Positions 26,193-34,984 of a DNA stretch of 64,000 nucleotides are shown one piece after another. Numbering within the stretch: the first letter of the stretch is position 1; the number at the start of each line of letters is the position of its first letter. The stretch is taken from contig NZ_JAFLVX010000009.1 of the NCBI RefSeq assembly GCF_017316185.1, positions 62,001 to 126,000 of the forward strand. Direction: 5' to 3'. The position numbers and the translations under genes are program-made. Source of the DNA: Candidatus Vagococcus giribetii (GTDB lineage Bacteria > Bacillota > Bacilli > Lactobacillales > Vagococcaceae). The notes below the pieces were generated by a model. The model saw only the letters and a program-made list of their open reading frames with translations. It had not been told where the DNA came from and did no database searches.

Positions 26193-29100
26193 TTAATCTT
26201 TTCTTCTTGTTTTTGAAGCAAACATCATCGTGAAACCAATTAATAATAGGCTTCCTAACATAACTATACCTGTTGACGATGTCATTTCTCCCGTTTTTGG
26301 TAAACCTTGGTTGTTTTGGTTACTAGAACCTTTTTTACTTGGTTCTTTTTTTCCAGGTTGTTTCTTATCAACTGAAGGTTTTGGCTCTGGCGTTACCTCA
26401 CCAGGTTTCAATTTGTTTTCGACCATAACTTGAACCGTATTTTTAGTCGCTTCATCTTTTTTTACTTCGATCGTTTTTGGTGTTTCGTCTAGCACATAGC
26501 CTTCTGGTGCTTTCGTTTCTACTAATGTGTACTCTCCTAATGCTAGTTGAGACACTTTTGCTTTACCTTCTGCATCAGTTACTAATGTGTATTCTTTGCC
26601 ATCTGCTTCTGATGTTAATTTGAATTCGGCTCCTGATAATACTTTCGTATTATCTTCAACGTCCACTTTTGTTACTTCTACACTTCCTAGAGGAGTACTT
26701 GGCTCTAATGGTGTCCATGGTGTTTCTTTTTCATTACTTACTGTGATTGATGACACGTTTTTAGTCGCTTCATCTTTTTTAACTTCAATGGTTTGTGGTG
26801 TTTCATCTAACACATAACCTTCTGGTGCTTTCGTTTCTACTAATGTGTACTCTCCTAATGCTAGTTGAGATACTTTTGCCTTACCTTCTGCATCAGTTAC
26901 TAATGTGTATTCTTTGCCATCTGCTTTCGATGTTAATTTGAATTCGGCTCCTGATAATACTTTCGTGTTATCTTCAGCGTCCACTTTTGTTACTTCTACA
27001 CTTCCTAGAGGAGTACTTGGCTCTAATGGTGTCCATGGTAAAACGGCTGTATTTGTAACAGTTAAATTCACTTCATTGTTTGTATCTTTGTTTTCTTTAA
27101 TAGTAAGCTCTTTAATTTTACTATCTAATAAATAACCTGCTGCTGACTGAATTTCTTGTAAATCATATTTACCTAATGGTAGGTTAGTTACTTCTGCTAT
27201 CCCTTTATCATTAGTAATCAAGCTATAGATTTTACCAGTTGTTTTTGATGTTAAGTTAAATTTAGTTCCTGGCAATACTTTTGATTGATTGTTAGCGTCC
27301 ACTTTCATTACTCGGACACTACCTAAAGGAGTACTTGGCTCTAGTGGCGTCCATGGTGTTTCTTTTTCATTGCTTACTGTAAGTGTTGTAACGTTGCTTG
27401 TTGTTTCATCGTATTTAACTTCTACCGTTTGTGGTGTTTCATCTAATACGTAGCCTTTTGGCGCTTTTGTTTCTACTAATGTGTACGTTCCTACTGGTAA
27501 ATCCGATGCTTTCGCTTTTCCGTCTACATCAGTTACTAGTGTGTATTCTTTAGCATCTTTTACTGATGTTAATTTAAATTCTGCTCCTGACAATACTTTC
27601 GTATTATCTTCAGCGTCCACTTTTGTTACTTCTACACTTCCCAAGATTGGTTTACTTGGCTCTAGTGGCGTCCATGGTGTTTCTTTTTCGTTACTTACTG
27701 TAAGTGCCGTAACGTTGCTTGTTGTTTCATCGTATTTAACTTCTACCGTTTGTGGTGTTTCATCTAATACGTAGCCTTTTGGCGCTTTTGTTTCTACTAA
27801 TGTATACGTTCCTACTGGTAAATCTGATACTTTCGCTTTTCCATCTGCATCTGTTACCAATGTGTACTCTTTACCATCTTTTACTGATGTTAATTTAAAT
27901 TCTGCTCCTGATAACACTTTTGTATTATCTTCAGCATCCACTTTTGTTACTTCCACACTTCCTAAAATTGGCTTACTTGGCTCTAGTGGTGTCCAAGGTA
28001 ACACTTTTGTGTTTTCTACTGCAAGCTTAATTGTTTGGTCTTTTTCAATTTTCACATCTTTTGATTCTGTATTTAATAAGTAACCTGCTGGTGCTTTTGT
28101 TTCAACTAATGTGTAATCACCTGCTGGAATTTCTCCTGTTGTTACTTCACCTTGGTCATTTGTTACTAAATGATACGTTTGTCCATCAGTTGCTGATGTT
28201 AAAGTAAATTCTGCTCCAGATAATTTTACCTCTTTATCTTTAGCATCCACCTTTACAATAGTTAATTGACCTACTGGAATAATTGGGTCATTTGCAACAG
28301 TTATTTGTGTTGTATTTTTTGTTATTTCATCTTCTTTAATCTCAATAGGGTATTCTGTGTTATTTAAGACATATCCTGCTGGTGCTTCAATTTCTTTTAA
28401 TGTGTAAGCGCCTAAAGGTAAGCCTTCAATAATCCCTTGTCCTGCTTCATTTGTTGTTACTTCATAAGTTGTGCCCGTTTCATTTGATGTTAAGACAAAT
28501 TTAGCATTAGCTAAATGAGTATCTTCTTTATTTGTTTCTACTTTATTAATTTCTAAACGACCTAAAACAACTTCGCGTTCGTTAGTCACTTTTTCTTCAA
28601 TTGTTGGTTTGTTAACATTGATATACACATCTTCTGTTAATATTTTATATCCTTTTGGTGCATCTGTTTCTTCTAAATAGTATTCACCAGGAGTTAATTG
28701 AGTGACTTCAATTTTACCTTCTGCATCAGAAACTAAATCTGCTTTCACAATTTTTCCTTTTTTATCTTTTAATACAAATTTAGCATCAGCTAAAGGTTTT
28801 CCTTCTGTATCTTGTTTAAGAATTGTTAAACGGCTTGTTTTACTACCTTCACCCCAAGCGTTACTATTAATATTCTCAATTTCTTTGTCTCTACTATCAT
28901 GTTGTGGCGCTTGACCATGTACTTGGTAATCTACTTCTAAGTTATTCGTAAATGAAGCTACATCTGTATCAGTGATTTGTGTGTAATACACTATACGAAA
29001 TGAATTATAAGTAGCTGCACTTTGAGGAATTACCACATTGATAGTTCCTTGTTCGACTGAATAATCAAAAGTTGCTCCGTACTGATTTTTTACTTCTTCT

Positions 29101-29852
29101 ACACCCTCTACTCCACGAAATGTTTTACTAGAACCATTTGCACTAGCAACTTCAATATAAAATGTTTCTGGTAACAACGTATGACTTCCTGGACTGTCTT
29201 TGATTGTATCTGCCATCACAATATTTGACACCATAGGCTCTTTGTTACTATTTAAAGAGATATCCCACATCACTCGTGTTGGATCACTAACATATATAAC
29301 TCCGTTTTTATCGCTAAAATTTCGTGTTCCAGTGCCTGTTCCCCCGTCAGAAACTTCTTTTGAGACAGAAATTGGAACGGAGATGTTTCCTCCATTAATA
29401 TTAATATTTTCTGTAGATGTAACACTGTTTGTGTTATTTACTTGAACTTTAAACTCAATTCCTCCATGGACTGTCCCTTGGTCAAATTGATTAACTCCTT
29501 CGTTAAAAACTAATCGAACTCCAGAGCTGGTAATAACAGCTTGTCCGATATTAACTCCATTATAGATAATATCTTTAGTCGAAGCATAAGCTTGCATTGT
29601 GGCATTACCTATTTGAGGCCATGACAAATAAATCTCATCTCCGGCAGTAATTTTTTTCTGACTATCATCAAAAGTTGCTGTAACACTCAATCTACTTCCA
29701 TCACTTGTGTCTTGATGGTCCACAGAAATATTCTGCCATAATAACGAGGAAACATCATTGCTTCCCTCAGCGTTAACTAACACTGATCCTGGCATAATTA
29801 ACTGTGAACAAGCAATAATAAATACTGCAACTAAATTAAATACACGTTTCAT
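26193..29852 (-). CDS. LPXTG-anchored adhesin with eight SpaA-type (prealbumin-like) domains
   Basis: A 1,219-residue wall-anchored surface protein. A signal peptide (about residues 1-28) precedes an N-terminal adhesive region of two immunoglobulin-like Cna/SdrG-type modules (about 35-330). Eight SpaA-type domains follow (about 342-1150). Most carry the E-box TLVETKAPxGY and the Lys strand VxKVDAEDNTKVLSGAEFKL, the residues needed for intradomain isopeptide bonds. Domains 3-8 are joined by a repeated proline-rich linker, TPWTPLEPS. The tail has LPKTGE (about 1182), a hydrophobic helix and KTRRKD. The architecture is that of tip adhesins or MSCRAMM-type proteins; no pilin motif or adjacent sortase was seen. 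The frame also has a TTG two codons upstream, but the ATG was preferred. It is divergent from a Mga-like regulator. Confidence 0.93.
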   Translation of the reverse strand: MKRVFNLVAVFIIACSQLIMPGSVLVNAEGSNDVSSLLWQNISVDHQDTSDGSRLSVTATFDDSQKKITAGDEIYLSWPQIGNATMQAYASTKDIIYNGVNIGQAVITSSGVRLVFNEGVNQFDQGTVHGGIEFKVQVNNTNSVTSTENININGGNISVPISVSKEVSDGGTGTGTRNFSDKNGVIYVSDPTRVMWDISLNSNKEPMVSNIVMADTIKDSPGSHTLLPETFYIEVASANGSSKTFRGVEGVEEVKNQYGATFDYSVEQGTINVVIPQSAATYNSFRIVYYTQITDTDVASFTNNLEVDYQVHGQAPQHDSRDKEIENINSNAWGEGSKTSRLTILKQDTEGKPLADAKFVLKDKKGKIVKADLVSDAEGKIEVTQLTPGEYYLEETDAPKGYKILTEDVYINVNKPTIEEKVTNEREVVLGRLEINKVETNKEDTHLANAKFVLTSNETGTTYEVTTNEAGQGIIEGLPLGAYTLKEIEAPAGYVLNNTEYPIEIKEDEITKNTTQITVANDPIIPVGQLTIVKVDAKDKEVKLSGAEFTLTSATDGQTYHLVTNDQGEVTTGEIPAGDYTLVETKAPAGYLLNTESKDVKIEKDQTIKLAVENTKVLPWTPLEPSKPILGSVEVTKVDAEDNTKVLSGAEFKLTSVKDGKEYTLVTDADGKAKVSDLPVGTYTLVETKAPKGYVLDETPQTVEVKYDETTSNVTALTVSNEKETPWTPLEPSKPILGSVEVTKVDAEDNTKVLSGAEFKLTSVKDAKEYTLVTDVDGKAKASDLPVGTYTLVETKAPKGYVLDETPQTVEVKYDETTSNVTTLTVSNEKETPWTPLEPSTPLGSVRVMKVDANNQSKVLPGTKFNLTSKTTGKIYSLITNDKGIAEVTNLPLGKYDLQEIQSAAGYLLDSKIKELTIKENKDTNNEVNLTVTNTAVLPWTPLEPSTPLGSVEVTKVDAEDNTKVLSGAEFKLTSKADGKEYTLVTDAEGKAKVSQLALGEYTLVETKAPEGYVLDETPQTIEVKKDEATKNVSSITVSNEKETPWTPLEPSTPLGSVEVTKVDVEDNTKVLSGAEFKLTSEADGKEYTLVTDAEGKAKVSQLALGEYTLVETKAPEGYVLDETPKTIEVKKDEATKNTVQVMVENKLKPGEVTPEPKPSVDKKQPGKKEPSKKGSSNQNNQGLPKTGEMTSSTGIVMLGSLLLIGFTMMFASKTRRKD
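26400..28830 (-). repeat. SpaA-domain coding repeats, 318-bp period
   Basis: Eight tandem domain-coding units, of which the 3'-terminal ones recur with a 318-bp period (106 residues including the linker). Units 4 and 5 are almost identical, as are units 7 and 8, while unit 6 between them has diverged. This pattern indicates recent pairwise duplication or gene conversion. Confidence 0.85.
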
Positions 29853-29891
29853 AAACAAATTTCCCTTTCTATTTCGTCCTCACGACGATTC

Positions 29892-29983
29892 TTCTCGATG
29901 TGCACAAAATCGATTATAAAACCCAGTGTTTTTATTTAACCTTCATTTGTTACTCATCGATGCGCAAACGTCTCGAATAAAAC
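29892..29983. promoter_or_regulatory. Two imperfect direct repeats, 62 bp apart, in the adhesin/regulator spacer
   Basis: TCGATGTGCACAAAATCGAT followed by TATAAAAC (from 29895) and TCGATGCGCAAACGTCTCGA followed by ATAAAAC (from 29957) align well. The spacing is close to six helical turns. They lie in the region upstream of the SpaA adhesin gene, which is divergent from the Mga-like regulator. They are plausible binding sites for that regulator, but this is inference. Confidence 0.45.
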
Positions 29984-30130
29984 GCTGCCAATGTTTATAA
30001 AACGGTATTTTATCACTATTTAAAAAATTTACAAAAAATGATAAATAGAGCTATAAATTAAAAAAACAAATGTTTCCGAATTATAAAGCGCTATTAATTT
30101 ATTTTATTTCCCTCTTATTAGATTTTCATA

Positions 30131-30136
30131 TATAAT
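30131..30136 (+). promoter_or_regulatory. Candidate -10 of the Mga-like regulator gene
   Basis: A perfect TATAAT lies about 50 bases upstream of the chosen ATG. The -35 position (TTCCCT) is poor, consistent with an activator-dependent or weak promoter. Confidence 0.5.
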
Positions 30137-30187
30137 AAGACAGTGCAGATTCTCATTAGAATACAGAAAGGTATAAATAACAAACAT

Positions 30188-31468
30188 ATGGCTATAACAA
30201 GTAATCAAACACGCTTAATAAATAACAGAGAACATCGCCTTGTCCAATTCCTAGTCCAACTAAACAAACAGAACACTATGCCTATTACCGACTTGATGAC
30301 TTATCTAAACTGCTCTAAATCAACTATTCTAAACGATATTGATTATTTCAATAATCATTTTTCAAAATCAATCACCTTATCCGTGAACAAAAAACAACAT
30401 GTTATCCTGAATTGTGGAACAAGTGGTAATATCAACCAAGTCATTCGAGAAATCAGCCTCAGTAGTCCTGGGGTTCAATTAGTGAAAATATTGTTTGCTT
30501 ACCCTAATCAAAGCATCTTTTTTTATGCTCAAAAACTATTTACAAGTCCTGCAACTTTGTATCGAACCATTAAGAAATTTACCCCCATTTTAAAAGAGGC
30601 TGGCTTAGTGATTCAAAACAAACAAAAGAAATACCGATTGATTAGTGATTCAGATATTGAGCTGTATATCTTTTTAACTAAAGGATTGGAAGAACTCTAT
30701 GCCTTATCACTTCCCGAGTTCACTTCAGCAAAAGACTATGAAGCCTTTTATCAACTCTATCCATTTCACTTAGAAGAAGAGCAACATTTTCTGTTTCTAT
30801 TAAAAGAAATGATGAGTTTTCATCCGGCCAATCGAAAAGCTAATCTATTTGATGATTTTTTTCATATTTACAAAGAAATACCAATGCCTAATAATCTAAT
30901 CACTGTGATGACACGCTTTATCCAACAAACACAAATGTTTCTTGATATTGATTTCAATCAATTAGACGACATTGAACGTCTTTTTATTTTTGTAAAAAAA
31001 AGAGAAATTCTATTTTCAAATCACGAATCAATCTTTTTTAATCGTCATGAGACCTTTGTCAGTGAGCTTGCTGAACAACGCCCTTTTTTATTCAAACAAT
31101 TAAAAACAGAACTTATGACTGCTATGAAAGAACTTCAGATGAGTTCTGATTATTCCTTTGACTATTTGTGTTACTTGATCTTGATTACATTTCCTTTAAC
31201 ACAACCTAAAGCAAATCAACGCAATATCTATCTCTATAGTGATTTGGGAAAACGACATGGAAACTTTTTAGCTCAAGCATTAGTCACTAAGTTCAACCTG
31301 GCTTTAACTAATATTACCTTAGTCACATTTGAGTTTTTTGATACCTATGTGTATAAAAAAGGCGATATGGTCATTTCTACTGTTCAACTATCAGAAGACA
31401 CTCCTTGTATGTTGATAAATGACTTTCCTTTAGGTGGCAACTCCGATATAATCAATAACAATACTTAA
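30188..31468 (+). CDS. Mga-like helix-turn-helix transcriptional regulator
   Basis: A 426-residue DNA-binding protein. An N-terminal winged-helix region (about residues 15-60; ITDLMTYLNCSKSTILNDID) is followed by a second Mga-type HTH (about 100-150; SPATLYRTIKKFTPILKEAG). A long helical middle region comes next, and a C-terminal segment (about 345-420; IYLYSDLGKRHGNFLAQ) resembles a PTS EIIB-like fold as in Mga/AtxA-type regulators. These regulators activate surface-protein genes in streptococci and enterococci. It is divergent from the SpaA adhesin gene, its most likely target. The frame extends upstream to a GTG at 30143 that would have no leader. The ATG at 30188 has only AAAGG at long spacing, so the start is uncertain. 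Confidence 0.8.
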   Translation: MAITSNQTRLINNREHRLVQFLVQLNKQNTMPITDLMTYLNCSKSTILNDIDYFNNHFSKSITLSVNKKQHVILNCGTSGNINQVIREISLSSPGVQLVKILFAYPNQSIFFYAQKLFTSPATLYRTIKKFTPILKEAGLVIQNKQKKYRLISDSDIELYIFLTKGLEELYALSLPEFTSAKDYEAFYQLYPFHLEEEQHFLFLLKEMMSFHPANRKANLFDDFFHIYKEIPMPNNLITVMTRFIQQTQMFLDIDFNQLDDIERLFIFVKKREILFSNHESIFFNRHETFVSELAEQRPFLFKQLKTELMTAMKELQMSSDYSFDYLCYLILITFPLTQPKANQRNIYLYSDLGKRHGNFLAQALVTKFNLALTNITLVTFEFFDTYVYKKGDMVISTVQLSEDTPCMLINDFPLGGNSDIINNNT

Positions 31469-31483
31469 AAGGAGGGTACTACC

Positions 31484-32041
31484 ATGAGCTACTATTTATC
31501 ATTACCTGTTACAGATGACATTGCACTTGTTCAACCAACTCTCAACATGTCAGAGGCCATTTTTTCCTTACTTGACAGTGATCGTCAACATCTAGGAACT
31601 TTCTTAGATTTTGTTGACCTAACCAATAAAGTTGAAGACGAGACAGCCTATTTAAAAATGAAATTAACAGGCGTGGCCAATGGGACTGACTACCTCTTTT
31701 TGATCCACTACAAAGGACAGTTAGCAGGTACTATTGACCTTCATTTCATTGATACGAAAAACCAAAAAGCTGAGATTGGTTACTGGATTCATTCTAGTTT
31801 TACTAACCTAGGTATCACCACCTTAGCAGTTCATAAGGTATGTGAGTTTGGTTTTAATCATCTTGATTTAAACAAACTAACGATTGTGGCGGATACAGAA
31901 AACCAACCTAGTAATAAAGTCGCTATCAAATCAGGTTTTACTTTAGTCTCGACTGAAAAAGAAGATGTGTTTATCCACGGAGCATTTAGAGATATGAATC
32001 GTTACTCTCTATTGAAAAGTAACTTTAAAGCAAAAAAATAA
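31484..32041 (+). CDS. GNAT family N-acetyltransferase, RimL-like
   Basis: A 185-residue acetyl-CoA-dependent acetyltransferase of the RimJ/RimL type, which modifies N-terminal amines of ribosomal proteins or small amines. The fold signature is the strand AEIGYWIHSSFTNLGITTLA (about residues 95-115, acetyl-CoA pyrophosphate loop) followed by LNKLTIVADTENQPSNKVA and SGFTLVSTE. The ATG has AAAGGAGG at ideal spacing, 15 bases after the Mga-like gene, so the two may be co-transcribed. The stop codon is within the terminator stem. The substrate is unknown. Confidence 0.9.
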   Translation: MSYYLSLPVTDDIALVQPTLNMSEAIFSLLDSDRQHLGTFLDFVDLTNKVEDETAYLKMKLTGVANGTDYLFLIHYKGQLAGTIDLHFIDTKNQKAEIGYWIHSSFTNLGITTLAVHKVCEFGFNHLDLNKLTIVADTENQPSNKVAIKSGFTLVSTEKEDVFIHGAFRDMNRYSLLKSNFKAKK

Positions 32042-32070
32042 GACGACCTCTTTTGGTCGTCTTATTTTTT
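32032..32070. terminator. Bidirectional terminator between the GNAT and MFS genes
   Basis: The arms AATAAGACGACC and GGTCGTCTTATT enclose a 6-base loop, with seven A on one side and six T on the other. It overlaps the stop codons of both convergent genes. Confidence 0.92.
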
Positions 32071-33538
32071 AAGCTAAAGGTGTTTCTTCTTTTTGTAAGT
32101 AATTAAGAATAAAAGCAATCACTAGTAAGACAATCCCTACTAAGTAGACTTGATGTAAGTTGTTATACAAAATATCACGTAGCTCACCAATTAAGTTAGT
32201 TGGTAGAGAGTCTACTGTATGAGGGTTGATTAGCTTATTCATCATGTCTTTTGTCACACCTAATTCTTTTTTAGCTTCTATACCTTGATTCATCGATGCA
32301 TTTAAAACTAAACCAAAGACAGAAATCATCACCGTTTGACCAATGGTTCGTGATAAGGTGAAAAATGACGTTGCGACTCCCATATGATGTTCATCAACTG
32401 ATGTTTGTGCTAAAACAGTTAGCATAGTCATGGTCATACCAAAACCAATTCCCAAAACAGCTGAGCAGATAAAGAACAGACCATAAGCTGTGTCTATTTT
32501 GGCTAATGCTAAGAATAAGGAACCAATCAGTATTGGGAACATACTAATAAAAATAGCTTTTTGGGCTGACCATTTTTGCATGGCTTTTCCACCTGCAAAA
32601 GAACCAAACATCCAAATCACTGACATTGGTGCTAAAACAATGCCACCTAAAGCTGCTGGTTTACCTAATATGCCTTGCATCCACATGGGAATATACACTT
32701 CGACTCCCATTAAAAAGCCACTGACTAGCGCTGCAATTAAATTAACTAACACATAAGTTCGATTACTAAATAATTCTAACGTAATAATCGGGTCTTTGGC
32801 GCGCTTTTCAATTTGAATAAAGACTACAAAGGATACTAGAAAGACCACAAAGGAAATAATCGTAACAGGTGTAAAGCCTTCGCTTAGTGTTTGGAAGCCG
32901 TATAGTAAAGACAACAGAACCACTACTAAACTCACACTTCCTAAGTAATCAATTGGTGCTTTATCCACTTCTCGTTTTTCTTCGTTTAAGTACAACCAAA
33001 TCAATAACATTAAAACTAACCCGATTGGCACATTGATTAAAAAGATCCAATGCCAACTCAAAGCATCTACAATAAATCCACCGGCTAACGGTCCAATAAT
33101 ACTCGCAATTCCCCACGCGGCACTATTTAAACCTAAAATACTTGCCCTTTTTTCAACAGGATATAAATCCGCAATAATGATTAGAGACACCGGCACAATA
33201 GAACCTGCTCCAATCCCTTGAATGGCTCTAAACAATATCAGCTGAATCATGTTTTGACTCATACCCGACAAAGCTGATCCAATAATAAATATAATGATTC
33301 CAATCATAAAAATGGGCTTTCGTCCCACTTTATCTGCCAGTTTCCCATAGATTGGGGTCATCATGGCATTCGTTAATAAATAAATCGAGAAAACCCAGTT
33401 CATAATGGCAATGCCTTCTAAAGAACCCACAATAGTTGGCATGGCCGTTGAAACAATGGTCCCTTCCACAGCTGTCATAAACGTGGCAATGAACACACAT
33501 ATGGTAATAATCCTAACATTAGTTTCTTTCTTCTTCAT
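32069..33538 (-). CDS. MFS multidrug exporter, DHA2 (EmrB/QacA-like) family
   Basis: A 489-residue proton-coupled exporter with 14 predicted membrane segments. The first helix carries TAVEGTIVSTAMP, the DHA2 motif D1 region. Motif A is GKLADKVGRKP (about residue 64-74), and motif C is in WGIASIIGPLAGGFI (about 147-161) before helix 6. Members export hydrophobic cations, dyes and drugs; no substrate can be inferred here. AGGAG precedes the ATG. It is monocistronic, with a bidirectional terminator behind it and the metK terminator ahead. No adjacent TetR/MarR regulator is present; the nearest regulators are the Mga-like and MerR proteins. Confidence 0.92.
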   Translation of the reverse strand: MKKKETNVRIITICVFIATFMTAVEGTIVSTAMPTIVGSLEGIAIMNWVFSIYLLTNAMMTPIYGKLADKVGRKPIFMIGIIIFIIGSALSGMSQNMIQLILFRAIQGIGAGSIVPVSLIIIADLYPVEKRASILGLNSAAWGIASIIGPLAGGFIVDALSWHWIFLINVPIGLVLMLLIWLYLNEEKREVDKAPIDYLGSVSLVVVLLSLLYGFQTLSEGFTPVTIISFVVFLVSFVVFIQIEKRAKDPIITLELFSNRTYVLVNLIAALVSGFLMGVEVYIPMWMQGILGKPAALGGIVLAPMSVIWMFGSFAGGKAMQKWSAQKAIFISMFPILIGSLFLALAKIDTAYGLFFICSAVLGIGFGMTMTMLTVLAQTSVDEHHMGVATSFFTLSRTIGQTVMISVFGLVLNASMNQGIEAKKELGVTKDMMNKLINPHTVDSLPTNLIGELRDILYNNLHQVYLVGIVLLVIAFILNYLQKEETPLA

Positions 33539-33565
33539 TCTCCTCTTCTACCTCCTAAATAAAAA

Positions 33566-33606
33566 GGAACCCTCTGTTAAAGAATTATCTCTAACAAAGA
33601 GCCCTC
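33566..33606 (-). terminator. Terminator of metK
   Basis: A long imperfect hairpin (arms containing CCCTCTGTTA and TAACAAAGAGCCC) follows the metK stop by a few bases. It ends on the minus strand in CCTTTTTATTT. Confidence 0.7.
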
Positions 33607-33612
33607 GTTTGT

Positions 33613-34800
33613 TTACTTACTTAAACTTGCTCTTAAATCTTCCACTTTATCTAATTTTTCCCAAGTAAACGTTTCTTCTTCACGGCCAAAATGACCATAA
33701 GCTGCCGTTTTTTGATAAATAGGTCGTTTCAAATCAAGCATTTCAATAATGCCCACAGGTGATAAATTAAAATTATCTCTAATCGCTTCAATTAAAGCTG
33801 ATTCAGCAACTGTTCCTGTTCCAAACGTTTCAACAGAAATAGAAACTGGTTGAGCCACACCAATGGCATAAGCTAATTGCACTTCACATTTACTAGCTAA
33901 TCCTGCAGCTACAATGTTTTTAGCAATGTATCTAGCAGCATAACTAGCTGAACGGTCAACTTTTGTTGCGTCTTTTCCTGAGAATGCTCCACCACCGTGT
34001 CTTGCGTAACCACCGTAAGTGTCAACAATGATTTTGCGTCCTGTTAGACCTGAGTCTCCTTGAGGTCCACCGATCACAAAACGGCCAGTCGGGTTAATAA
34101 AGTACTTCGTCTCACCATCTAATAAGTTATTTGGAATAACTTCATTAATTACTAATGTTTTCACATCTTGAACGATTTGTTCTAAAGTCACTTCTTCATC
34201 ATGCTGAGTACTAACAACAATCGTATCCACTCTTAGTGGTTGACCGGCTTCGTCATACTCAACGGTAACTTGAGATTTCGCGTCTGGACGTAAATACGTT
34301 AGCGTGTCATTTTTTCTAAGCTCTGCTAATTTGTGGGTAATGCGGTGACTTAAAGCAACAGGTAAAGGCATCAACTCAGGTGTTTCATTAATCGCAAAAC
34401 CAAACATTAACCCTTGGTCCCCCGCACCTAGATCTTCTTTTTCCTCTTGGCTTTCTCTTTTTTCTAAAGAAGCATCAACCCCTTGAGCAATATCTGGTGA
34501 TTGCTCATCGATGGCTACCATAACAGCACAGGTATCCCCATCAAAACCATATTTAGCACGTGTATAACCAATACCTTTAATCGTCTCACGTACTACTTTT
34601 TGAATATCCACATAAGCTGTTGTGGTGATTTCTCCAAATACAAGGACAAGTCCTGTTGTAACAGACGTCTCACAGGCCACTCTGGCTTCTGGATCTTTTG
34701 CTAGAATCGCGTCTAAAATCGCATCACTGATTTGGTCTGCTACCTTATCTGGATGTCCTTCTGAGACTGATTCTGATGTAAATAATTTTCTTTCTAACAT
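33613..34800 (-). CDS. metK: S-adenosylmethionine synthase
   Basis: A 395-residue cytosolic enzyme forming SAM from methionine and ATP. The N-terminal [17 protein letters not shown] (residues 9-25) contains the ATP/Mg2+ site. [12 protein letters not shown] (about 121) and [14 protein letters not shown] (about 255-268), followed by [18 protein letters not shown], are the remaining MetK signatures. The length is standard. It is preceded by an SMK-box riboswitch that would hide its GGGGG ribosome binding site when SAM is abundant, a feedback loop on translation. It is monocistronic. Confidence 0.98.
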   Translation of the reverse strand: MLERKLFTSESVSEGHPDKVADQISDAILDAILAKDPEARVACETSVTTGLVLVFGEITTTAYVDIQKVVRETIKGIGYTRAKYGFDGDTCAVMVAIDEQSPDIAQGVDASLEKRESQEEKEDLGAGDQGLMFGFAINETPELMPLPVALSHRITHKLAELRKNDTLTYLRPDAKSQVTVEYDEAGQPLRVDTIVVSTQHDEEVTLEQIVQDVKTLVINEVIPNNLLDGETKYFINPTGRFVIGGPQGDSGLTGRKIIVDTYGGYARHGGGAFSGKDATKVDRSASYAARYIAKNIVAAGLASKCEVQLAYAIGVAQPVSISVETFGTGTVAESALIEAIRDNFNLSPVGIIEMLDLKRPIYQKTAAYGHFGREEETFTWEKLDKVEDLRASLSK

Positions 34801-34806
34801 TTCGGT

Positions 34807-34876
34807 ATTCCCCCTAATTTTTCTCGGTTACAAGGAATCTTTACACATAGACGTAAATCCTATCGGGAATCTTGCA
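34807..34876 (-). promoter_or_regulatory. SMK box (SAM-III) translational riboswitch of metK
   Basis: On the minus strand the leader has TTGCAAGATTCCCGATAGG, a variable stem, then CCTTGTAACCGAGA and the Shine-Dalgarno stretch GGGGGAAT (34807-34814) seven bases from the ATG. ATTCCC (34865-34870) can pair with GGGGGAAT, and TTGCAAG with CTTGTAA, matching the SMK three-way junction. This class is known on metK of Lactobacillales. SAM binding would stabilise anti-SD pairing and block initiation. The match to the Enterococcus consensus is from memory but extensive. Confidence 0.93.
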
Positions 34877-34884
34877 ACATTGAC

Positions 34885-34890
34885 AGTATA
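34885..34890 (-). promoter_or_regulatory. metK -10 element
   Basis: On the minus strand TG-T-TATACT forms an extended -10 directly upstream of the riboswitch, leaving a leader of about 80 bases. Confidence 0.6.
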
Positions 34891-34922
34891 ACAGATAAAA
34901 AATGTTTTACCTACTAAATATG

Positions 34923-34951
34923 TTGACCTTTTTTCCTTCTTATCCTAAAGT
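34923..34951 (+). promoter_or_regulatory. Promoter of the 34985 membrane protein gene
   Basis: TTGACC (34923-34928) and TAAAGT (34946-34951) are spaced by 17 bp. The -10 is imperfect, but the -35 is strong. Confidence 0.5.
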
Positions 34952-34984
34952 AAACTAATAAGACTAACAAAAGAGGTTAACACA

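Noticed and set aside
26587-28083. Series of plus-strand open frames of 70-97 codons with similar sequences
   Set aside because: They recur at the 318-bp period of the SpaA repeats on the opposite strand, lack ribosome binding sites and are antisense shadows of a well-supported gene.
30143-30187. GTG start of the Mga-like regulator
   Set aside because: It would coincide with the predicted transcript start and has no ribosome binding site; the family-like region begins after the ATG at 30188.
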